Shown piece after piece: positions 11,001 to 22,903 of a DNA stretch of 64,000 nucleotides (its first letter is position 1; every line of letters begins with the position of its first letter). The notes under the pieces are model-generated. The model was not told the DNA's origin. It ran no database searches and worked only from the letters and a program-made list of their open reading frames with translations. The DNA is taken from NCBI GenBank assembly GCA_025618425.1, contig CM046844.1, positions 17,788,911-17,852,910 on the forward strand. The letters are read 5' to 3'. This DNA is from Heliocidaris tuberculata. Its lineage: Eukaryota > Echinodermata > Echinoidea > Camarodonta > Echinometridae. Both the position numbers and the translations under genes were made by a program.

Positions 11001-14000
11001 GATGGTCGATCACGCCGCCGCCGTTGGTTGATAGCACGCACGTGCGCGCTTATGATCCCCAGCCGGCCGGCGCGCCCGAGCTAGCTAAGGCTAGGCTAGC
11101 TTGTACGTGTACAGTGCCTTGCACTATAGGGCGTTTTTGTTTGGTAGGGGGGGGGGGGGGCTCTTTTGTGGCACAACCGAACTTTGAAACAAAGGCATTC
11201 ATATATTACACCACACAAAAGCAAAACTGATATCTTTTTTTTCTTTCAATGTTTGCAAATTTTCTTTGCTCTATTCAACCACAAAAATGATTTTTTTTAA
11301 AACCTTTTTTTTCCTAACGGGAGGGGGGGGGGGGGTTTCGCGCGCACTCCGCGAACCCCTAGTTACAAGGGAAGGTGGGTCGAATGGCGCAGCGTGGTCG
11401 GACTGATAGGGGGGGGGGGGCTGTGGGGCCGGGGTGATGGGTCACGCCTTTTTTCTGTATTTGTTCGATCGCCCCCCCCCCCCCAGCTACGACGCAGCTG
11501 TGGGGGTGTTCCAAATCCAATAATATCATTTTGTTTGCTTATTTAATTTTTATGAATAGCGGCCCTCTTTCCGTATTAATTTGAATAGCGACCCTCTTTT
11601 CGTATTCTGAATAGCGAACCTCGATCCGTATCATGAATAGCGACCCTCTTCTCTAATATGAATAGCAGTCCTTATTAATAATGACCCTTATGAATAATGA
11701 GCCTTTTCTCCATTATGAACAGCGGTCCTTATGACTAGCGAGAGTCAAAGGCCGCGCCAGTCCCCGACGTAGTCCTTCGTCAGCACACTACGCCTCGTGT
11801 GCAAATAACGGGCTTCATGAATTCATAGTTTAAGTCTCTCGGTACCATTTTTATTTGATTAATATTCGCGCCGATCACTTGGTAGGCGGTATTAAATGCT
11901 ACTTTGCGCCTTCTTATGATATTTCGGCGCTGCTCTTTGGGTAGCACGAAATCTTTTGAGCAAATGCAAAAGGTATTTTATAGAATAGAAGAACAGAATT
12001 GCAGCCTCTTAATTTTCTCCATTTTAGACCGACTGCAACCGACCATTCAGTGCAATGATGTTGTGGGCGATACTTCCTGCGTCAACATATCGTGCAACGT
12101 GACTGACAAATGCGATCATCCGAACAACATAAGCATAAATTGCCAAGACCTAGATGGTACGACGTTCACATATCCAGGGCCAACTTGTGACGAGAATGTG
12201 TGCACTGACATCACTTGCACGGCCACTGACCTAGCTGGAAACAATGCCAGTGACACTTTTACCTTTAAGACAGTTGGTAAGTTCGAACTTATCAAATATC
12301 CTGCTTATTTTTTCTTTCATTAGTCAATGCACCTGTAATTTACCACATTGTTGGCGCTATTCATATTGCATTTACTTCGGATACGATATCTTGGTCTCAT
12401 GGATCGTCAAAGGATGCGCCTGTGACTGACGCATTCCTTCGTCAGTACACTACTCTTCGTGTCCAACGGGCTTCATGATTATTCATAGTTTAAGTCTCTC
12501 GGTGCCTGGTTTATTTGATTGTTATTGGCGCCGATCTCTTGGTAAACGGTATTGAATACTATTTTGTCGGCGCCTTCTTATAATATCGACGCTGCTCTTT
12601 GGGTAGCACGAAATCCTTTGAGCGAAAGCAGAAAGTATTGTATAGAATAGAAGAGCATGAATAGCAGTCTCTTCATTTTCTCCTCTTTAGACCGACTACC
12701 ACCTACCATTCAGTGCAATTATGTTGTGGACAATGCCTCCTGCGTCAACATATCGTGCAACGTGACTGACAAATGCGATCATCCAAACAACATAAGCATA
12801 AATTGCCAAGACCTAGATGGTATGACGTTCACATATCCAGGGCCAAATTGTGTCGAGAATGTCACGTGCACTGATATCACTTGCACGGCCACTGACACTG
12901 CTGGAAACAATGCCACTGACTCTTTCCCGATTGGGACAGTTGGTAAGTTCGAAGCATTTATCGACCCTCTTCCTTTTTCCGTTTTAGAACGTTCATCATT
13001 AGCAAGCTTTAAAAGAATAATTAAGACTACATCGACATCCTGACGGTTTATAAACAAGTAATTATACAGAAATGCGTATGAATCTTTATAAATAAATATT
13101 ATATCATTAGGCACATTTATTTTAACATGGGAGCTATGCATGAGAGTATTCATGATACACGCACACAGACAGACACACACACACACGCGCACACAAACAC
13201 ACACAAACATTCTTTCCAATGAATACATACCACATTTATTCTCGCCTAAAATCTGGATACAAAATAACAAAGTGGATGTGACGTTACTACATATTCAGTG
13301 CATATAAGGGGGCACTGAGTATACAGTGCGTCCCAGAAAAAACGAAACCCTAAAACAAAGGGTTATTGTGACCACACTATGTGCTGTATGACAATGATTA
13401 TTCATTTTCCATAAACTGAAAGTATTATGCTTTTAAATGATACCTTGATGGCATCCATCCGTACATTCTTTACCGAGCAGCGGCATTTTGAAAATGACAT
13501 GTAAAAACTCAGTTGTGCCAGATTTGGGTAAAACCGTGAAAACGTTAGGATCACATGCGAACATAACCCAAATGTAACATGACTTTTAAAACCCTGCGAG
13601 AAGACTGTTTTCATGTGTTTCTTTCAATAACGATGCTAAGGATAATGCCCTCATGAAATAAAGGATGGTCAATGTTTTGTTGATGTTGGGGGTAAAGATG
13701 TTTTGTATTGAAATTGTACCTGCAATCGAAATGAAAAGTATTTTTTTTTTTTTAAAGAACTTCAATTTAATTCAAGTACAAAGTGGACAGATAGGTGATA
13801 TTTTTCATAAAAGTAAAGATAGCGGCACTTTTCATTGTCATCAAAAGGAAATACAAGGTTGAAAGGGCACATAAGGCAGAAAAAAATATCAAGATTATGG
13901 CAATTTCCCACCTCAGGAGGGGCACCTCTTCTATCACAGGGACACTTTTTCATCTTTTGAAGGATATTTACTGATTTAGGAAATTTTGGGGGCGTACACA

Positions 14001-17000
14001 CCTGCCACCACTGGAAATTGGTATCGGCCCGTGTTTTATGAATTTCTGATTGAATGTATGTCATCACAAGAAGGAATTTCACGTATCATTTCTCTTAAAG
14101 CTGATATTTCCCTTGTGTCATTTTCGCATGTGATCCTAACGTTTTCACGGTTTTACCCAAATCTGGCACAACTGAGTTTTTACATGTCATTTTCAAAATG
14201 CTGCTGCTCGGTAAAGCATGTACAGATGGATGCCATCAAGGTATCATTTAAAAGCATAATAATTCTAGTTTTTGGAAAATAGATAATTATTGTCATACAG
14301 CACATAGTGTGGTCACAATAACCCTTTGTTTTAGGGTTTCGTTTTTTCTGGGACGCACTGTATAGTGTGCGGTGGGTATGTGCCGCCCAGAAGACCCCCA
14401 TTTCTACACTCAAATTTCCGTTCCAAAGCATACCATTTTTTTCTTGTTGAGAAAAAGAAGAGAGAAAACCGTTCCAAAGCATCGCTTTTTTTTTTCATTC
14501 CGTCGTTCCGGCCGCTCTGGCCCGCCCCAGTCCGTTCCAAAGAATATCATTTTTGGTGAAAAGATGAAAACGAGCTTCATTCCAAGTGCTTAATTCCTCC
14601 GGGCTTTCCCCATTGCTTCCAATCCGGTTCCAATCCACCCAGGGGATTCAGTTTTCATTCATGCAGAGCGCATGCATGCGAATTATAAACCCTACTTATA
14701 ATGAATACACACACCATAGACTTGCCATGACACACAGCGTATTTAGCTAATGGGAGCTTGTGGGAACCAGTTCCGTAGCATCATATTTATATTGTAATCC
14801 AGTTCCAAAGACTCCCCTTTTCCAAAATGTTAGTACTTCCGAAGACCATCCTCTTCATGATACGCTCGTTCCAAAGCCCCCCCCTTTTTTTTTTATCTTG
14901 CCGGCGGCACATACCCACCACTTTTGGGGTCGAGTGCCCCCCCCCCCCGGGTGCATATACAGGGGCGAAAATTTATTGTCATGGTTCATTTACATTTTAA
15001 AAATTATTTTTCCAATGAAACAAAGCTTTGTTTATTCTTGTTTTAGCACCTTGCCCTGCATCGGTTGTCACGGGTGTGTTTGGAACCCTAACTTTTCCCG
15101 CTACGCTAGTGAATCAAGACACAGAAAGCGAAGAACGTTGCTTCGATTACGTTCAGTCCAAATTCAGTAAGTAATTCAGCATATTCTACTTTATTTTTCC
15201 AAATGTGAAATCAACATTATATAGAGGCATCACCCTGTATTCTTAAATAGAAGTACAACAAGAACTCTATATAGAAAAGATTATTCATATTGATTGACTA
15301 TAGTTTTCGTATTTTCCCGTCATCATGGTCAAGTGAATCCAAGTGTGAATGGATTTTAGAGGTGACAGTTCCACTTAACTATGAATAAAAGGGACAACCC
15401 CCCCCCCCTCCGCTCCTCCGAAATAATTTCTAAATTCCTTTAGAAGACGAAATAACCTCCAGCAACACATGGTTAAACATATTTATTAACAAAGTCTATA
15501 TTCGAAAGTCGGAATGGAACAAAATGGCCAATAGATTGGATTAGTGATGTCGCACGAGAGTGACGTCACTTGAGCATTCTCGATGGAAGAGGGGTGGGGT
15601 GGGCTTGTCATAATCAATACCTTCATCTCAATAAACAATCCAATTCATACTTTTTAGAGCCTAAACCAAGAGGTAGACGGAGATGTGTTTGTGAACTCTC
15701 ATCAGCTATCTGGGAAGACCCCACACCTGCAAATTGCCCATTATTAGGCATCGGGGGAGCTGACATTAACGACTTTCTTTGGAAAATTGCTCAGGTAGGT
15801 CAGAAAGTAAATGTTTGTGTAGTATTTGAAGGGAATGGATTATTGAGGAGTTTGCTGTTTTCTGTTAGATATCTTTATTCCATACTGGATGTATGAAAAG
15901 GGGAAGGTAACAGTAAGGCAGCGAGACAAAGATTGACTGAGATAGAGAGAGAAAGAGAGAGAAAGGGGGAAGGGGCGGGGGCGGGGGCGGGGGCGGGAGA
16001 CCAAATCTAAATTTTATTGATTTTTCCTGGGACTTCAAACTTGTGGGGGGGGGGGGGGGGGTTATGGCCGGTCTACCTTATGCTGGATACGATACGTCAT
16101 TTACGTGTCATAGACTTATTCACTTAGTACAATCTGAGAATGTGAGATTTTAGCAATACTGTCCAATTACAGGCATATGTGACAGCAGAAAATGTGACTG
16201 AATATTCATATGACGTCAGGGGTGCGACTGAGAATGCTAGCGGTATCAATGCAGACGGTCTCAGGACTGTCGCGATCGCTCTCTCGAAAATTGTTGTCGT
16301 CATGGTGTCATCTGAAGAGGTTGGATATTTTTTCATTGGTTGATTAATTCATTTTTAAGGTGATCATGGTAATTTTTAACTGACTTGTCATGCAATTGCT
16401 TTATTAAAGTAACCGTCTAGAAGTTATTATAAATGGTTGATTATGTAGTAGTTGTTTGTGTTTTGAGGTTTTGAAATCATTTTTTTAAATTTAGTAAATC
16501 TTACTGAAATAACGGAAAGTAAAAAGCAAGGCACGCAGAGATGGGTACGTTGGACTACATGCGCATGTTTCACAAATTGATCAAAGTTGTAAAACGAATT
16601 ATGTTAAGTCATATATGAAAACAAATTGAAATGATGTTAAATATGAAATAGAAAATGTTTGTGTCTATCAGGTCACCCAAAACACAGTCCAAATCGTCGA
16701 CAATGTTCTCAATGTCGCGAACAGGGAATTCGTGGAGGCCACTGACTACGAAGCGCCAACAATTATTCTTGACTCTTTGGAGGAACAGATCACACTCTTT
16801 CAGACACAAGGCGATGGGACCAACCTTACAGTCATCGGAAACAACGTAGCGATTGTGGCCCTTCAGGTTCCAGAGTCGAGTCTGAAAGCAGGTCTAGGTT
16901 TTGGCACCGTAACATCATCGGGACCTGAAAAGAATGAAAGCGTATTCAAAGATCTCATCCAAACGACGGTGTTCTACAATACGGAATACATCCCAAGTAC

Positions 17001-20000
17001 TATGTTTGATGCATCCATACTTTTGCCATCGTATTTGCTCGAAACCCTTCCGCCAAATGCAAAAGGTACGAAAAGCTACATTTTAATTGAAACACACACA
17101 CATACACACGCACACACGCGCACACACACATACACACACCCACCCACCCACCCACGTAAACACCCTCCTAGGCATCCAAAGCAAAATAGACTATGTAACG
17201 ATTATAGTGTAAAAGATAAACGTTGTATTGAAAACCCCAAACCTTTCATATATAAATATATTTGTATATAAACTCTGTAATTTTCAAAGAAAGAAACGTT
17301 AGACCCGTTGCACACGAGGTCTTGTGTGGATTGCCGACGACTTTTTCCACGGCACCAACATACATGAGGGAGAGGAAAATGAGCATTTTTAGGTCTCACG
17401 TTTAAGATCCAAGTTGGATTAAATATTGGTGTTCTTTTGATACCTTCTTTATCCCATTTTAGCTTTTACATTCATTCACGTCAATGCAATACAAAAGCCC
17501 CTTGAGGCAGGGTGCGATTGCGTAGCATTTGGTTTGGGATTTGTCCGAAAATCGACTTGGACGGAACATTGGTTTAACAATATGCCCAAACCAATGGTGT
17601 GACGATTCGTGCACGGCCGTCATTACCCGGAGGGGGCCTATTGTTCACTGTTTACCGTGTCTTGGATTCTGTTGAATTGAACAATAAATTGGTGCAGAAC
17701 GTTAAGCATTATTCCTATGCGCCAAAATATTCGTTTCATTCAAAGTAATTTATGCAAAAAATCGAAATGTTCTGTGGTGTGTTTAAAATCAATGCTTTGC
17801 GACCCCAGGAACAATCGGAAAGGCCATCGCATTCCAGCGTTTTGGGAGTTGCGTCTGTACCTGGAGACTACGTCTGGCTCTGTTCTCTTTATTTAAAAGA
17901 CTGAACATCCTTGAATAGCGTTATGGAAATGACTCCTCGTTTGCTGTGGGTGTAATGCCCATTGGACACGAGGCGTCATCTGGGGCCCGTTGCACAAAAC
18001 TTGCGTTTAATCGCAACTCTTAAAAATCAAACGCAAGTCCTTAATGCGCACTTCTGATTGGCTGAAAATAAAGTTGCGTTTGATTTTCCTTAGTTTTGTG
18101 CAACGGGCCCCAGGTGACATAGGTTTCGTCAACAACTGGTCTGGGCCCCATTTCATAAAACTTGTTATCAATAACAACTACCCCATTTCTGTGACAAATT
18201 TGCTCTCAGCCAATCAGATAAAGGATTTCAGTAGCTTATAACAATAATCGTAACTTGTTATTGATAACAACTTTTATGAAACGGGGCCCAGGTCTTTGAC
18301 ATGTGAGATTAAAACAAAGCGAATGCAACAAGAACAGTGCAGACATTTATTTGAATTACTTTCATCTGCACTGATTGCCTTCATGTACTTGATTAGCGGA
18401 GGTAAGAACGCAATCGCATTGACGCCTTGTGTGCAACAGGCATAGAAGAATATGGTTTTCGAAACGGGTTACTTACAGGAGGGCAAGGGAGTATTAATTA
18501 CATTTCATGAGTTGAAAATTATTTTATTTACACAGAATATCTTCTCTCCATATCTCTGTCACAGAAAATGAATCTGCGCCAGTGACCTTCTTGATATTCC
18601 AAAACACTAAGCTCTTTCAGGGTTCTGAACCAGGATACGTGGATGTCACCGGTCATCAACAGCTGGTTGGCACCCGTGTGATATCTGCGACCGTAGAGGG
18701 CGTAGTAATTGAAGAGTTGCCTCAGGGTAGGGAAGTTGAGACGACCTTCTTGGAACTGAAAGTGAGTGATTCTATTCCCAAACAAATATCCTCCTCGAAA
18801 ACAAATAAACAAAAGAACAAATAAACAAGTAAACAAATATCACACAACCCAGCAAAACGGTCACCAGATACTATCAAAGGGAGGATAGTTGTCCGGGTTC
18901 CGTATTTTTCTGATAACTTGGCCAGCCTGGACAAGGCCCAATAGACGGATTCATTAAGAGAAATACTACAAATACAAGTTCTCCCATTTCTGTGAACCAG
19001 ATGCCCTTTTTACACGATGCGTCATTTCAATTGCATTATTACCGGCGCTAATCGACTCTTTGAAGGTAATTAGCCAATACGCCAGTAATTCCATATTTGC
19101 ATTTTTCATTTTGCAATCACTTTTTGTACGACGTCCCTCTCACATGGCGCGTCAGAGACCGCACCAATCACTGACACATCTTACGTCAGGTAAATGACTC
19201 CTCGGTTGCAAAGAGCATTATGCCTTCTTACAACTTTTCCGAGAGTTAACGAGACCGGCAATGTCGGTCTCGTCTCTCTTGGGCTTTCAGTCCACTCAGC
19301 TATCCACCTTGCGAATGACGTTATTCAGAGAGTCAATGCGTGCACATACAGTATTATTGCTTTCAGAGGATACATTGGCGCAGGTAATAATACAATCGAC
19401 ATCTCTTTCTTGTGCTACATTATAAGGTCATTGAAAATGAGGTTGTGGATAACAGAACTTGTGTGTTCTGGGAAAAGACTGATCATGGTGGTCGATGGTC
19501 ACCAGAAGGATGTCGACGAGAAGACCTTCCCAATATCAACAGGATACGATGTCTATGCAATCACCTGACTAGCTTTGCTGTTTTACTGGTGAGCTTTATT
19601 TTGTGACAATTTAGACTTGACAAATAGGCGTCGTAATTACCATCCACCAAACTGCCAAATGAAACCAAGGAGTGCATTCTTGATCAGCCGGGCGCTGGGA
19701 CAGAGACGGGCGCAGGTCCCCTGATAATTTAGGAATGAACTGTGATTTCTATGAAGCTTTTGTACGGAAGCGTTAAAGTACCATTCGACTTGACGACTTG
19801 TCGAGATGTTTTATCTCGACAAGTCGACTTAATATCCGTATTTTGTCGACTTGTAAAGATATTTATCTAACCATGTCGACTTTAATAACTTTTATAAGTC
19901 GACATGCCGATATAAATTATCTTGCCAAGTCGACTTAACAAAAAAATTATGTCGTCATGGGGACATATATTATCTTGACAAGTCGACATAACAAAAATAC

Positions 20001-21307
20001 ATGTCCTCATGGCAAGATATATTATCTTGACAAGTGGACTTCCTAAAATATTATGTCGTCATGGCGAGAAATATTATCTTGCCAAGTTGACTTCCCAAAA
20101 GTTATAATTCGACATGGCGACATAAATTATCTTACCAAGTCGACTTAACAAAAATACATGTCGTCATGGCGAGATATATTATCTTGCCAAGGCGACTTCC
20201 CAAAAATTATAAGTCGACATGGCGACATAAATTATTTTACCACATGTAACATGTAAATATATTGACCAGAATAAAATGTAAATATGCATAGATTACCAAA
20301 AAGTGGCAGAATAATAATACAATTATAAATCCGTAAATTGAAAACTTGTTACGACACGTATATAGTATAATATCGTGATACACGATTGCTTTCAGTACCT
20401 GACAATTTAGATTTTACCATACTCATATGACTATTTAGAATCTCGGTCGTTAATATCTTACATTTTTGAATCTTTAAATCGTTTTGAATCTTTTTGAATC
20501 TTTGAATCAACTGCAAATTCTTCCATAATGGATCGCTGTCAGATCTTAAGCCCACCGCATACTATACGATCGGTCTGCGATCCGATTTTGGAAGAAAATA
20601 TAATAAAATTTGATAATATATATTTAAACACGTTAAATGTTTTTGATTCATTTTTTAAATAGTCATATAGATAGTTAAATTGAAATTACGGCAAAATGCG
20701 AGCCTTTTGGTTGCAGGAAAGGTCAAGTCAGCTCCCAATCGTAGCGACGTCAGGGCAGTCCTACGATTGTCTACGATTTGAAACTGATTTGGACCTTATT
20801 CCAGCTAGAAGGCTGACAACGCACCAACGTCCTGTGTTCAAAGGTGCTTTGTATTCGTATTAATATTCAGAACCTCAATCAGGTAGATTTCATTTGTTTA
20901 AAAGTCCATATTGAATGACATCGCGATTTATTTTCAAAATCGGATCGTAGTCTATCGTATCGTGTCTGATGGGCATTACACAGTGTACAGCGGGCTTAGG
21001 TTGTTAAAATATCCTACCTTTTCCTTCTTGCTGTACAGGACTTTTCAGGAGATGGAGGGCACAAGATCCTAGATGTGCTAAGTCTGATCGGCTGTATCAT
21101 CTCTATCGTATGCCTTGTGATAACAATGGTTACATTTTTGAGTATGAAGTACGTCTTCACTATAGCATTGTTACCTTTATTCATATAGTGGTCCAATGTT
21201 AATTCAATTAACAATATTAGGAATATCCATTCGGGAATATGTTAAAATGTCCACATTGTTTCGACAATCACTAAAAAATAATATGAAAACGAAAATCCAA
21301 GCTCTCT

Positions 21308-21342
<35 letters not shown>

Positions 21343-22851
21343 GGGGGGGGGGGTAATCATAATAAGAAATAAGACGTTAAATTACATTGATTAATAGGGA
21401 ATGCTTTAATGTTCAAAGGGGGGGGGGTATATACCATATATACAGTTCCTGTTCTATTTTCCCCACTGTTGTCAGGCACACTAAGTTTTAATTTTCCTAA
21501 TGCATGACTACAAGAAAGTGATGGCTTTAGAGCCATGCATGAATTCATACAATATGCAGATATTTATTGCCTAAATAATCCATATTAATGCCCAATTTCA
21601 TTTGGTCAGAAATCTACGAGCGAAACAGCCTCAGCAAATCTTGATCAACCTTTGCTCCACTCTCCTCTGTCTCTACCTCGTGTTCGTGGTCGGAATAGAT
21701 CGTCGCTCCCCAACCGCTGGTTGCGTGGTCATCGGTTTCCTCATCCATTTCTTCTTGCTGTCGTCGATATCTTGGATGACAGTGGAGGCCGTCAACATGT
21801 TCCTCCTCTTCGTAAAAGTGTTTAACGCCTCTGTCATGCATTTTCTGCTCAAGGCCTCACTTTGTGCCTATGGTAAGTCGACAGGGTTTTATGATACCTG
21901 CTCCGGCACTGGTGGCTCCGGCGACAGTTGCTCTGCGGTCAATTTCCCTAACCGAATTTCTCATTTCAACCCTTGTTTCTTAAATGAAAATTTGGAAATG
22001 AACTTTGAACTTGAGCTTTCTGTTTGAGATCAATGAGGAATATTTTGCCTTTTAAACATATATTTTGTATTGTTTGTATCCTCTAGGTTTACCGCTTCTT
22101 GTGTGTATTATAACTGTAGCAGTCGACAGCTCTCTTTACTTGGGAGACAATAGCTAGTAAGTTAAAACACAATTTTTAATAGGTAAATTTATGCTTTTCT
22201 ATCATTTAAACAGGGATATTTTATCTTCTGTTTTTAAAGTGTGGGCGTTTATGGGCCAGTGGCTGTGGAATCGTGTGCGTGTGTGTGTGTGGGGGGGGGG
22301 GGGCGGTGTGAGTGTGCGTGTGTAGTTGATATGTTGATGATAGGTAATGGATTCTCAATGCGTAATTTTGATCATTTTAGGCGAAAAATAGCCTTCCAGC
22401 AGTGGCGTTGCCAGGATTTTGTAGGCAAACCTTTTTTTTTTTGCCAGCCATCCAAAAGTCACTCAGTGGGGGGGGGGGGGGGGGGGGGGGGTCCTCAGAT
22501 TTTAAGGGGTTCAGTTTTCCTCCATAATTCTCTCCCCCCAAAAAAAAAAATTGGGGGGGGGGGGAGGGGAGGAAAGTTGTCAGGGGCAGTCTGCCCCCCT
22601 CACCTACGCTGGTGCCTCCCAGTATGATTAAGAACTACTTATTTAACACACGATGTGCTCTTTTATCTCAAACTAAGCAATTCTTTGCATCATTTAGACT
22701 TTGATTATTTTATTTTCTTGTACTAAAGGCCAGCGTTGGGGATGTGTGGGTGGGTGTGTTTGCAGGTAATAGTTACATATACATGTACCTCTATGTCTTT
22801 CTTTAGTAATTACCAAATGCATTATTTGGTAATTTTAGACATAGAATAACC

Positions 22852-22903
<52 letters not shown>

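Noticed and set aside
17460..17640. Possible exon after CCCATTTTAG between GAIN exons 12 and 13
   Set aside because: It opens in phase 1 and is similar in both genes, but no donor is found before a stop. The GAIN sequence is continuous from exon 12 to exon 13 without it.
21602..22027. Read-through version of the TM2-3 exon
   Set aside because: The frame continues into intron after the GTAAGT donor at 21873. The intron part is not conserved in gene 2 and breaks the 7TM fold.
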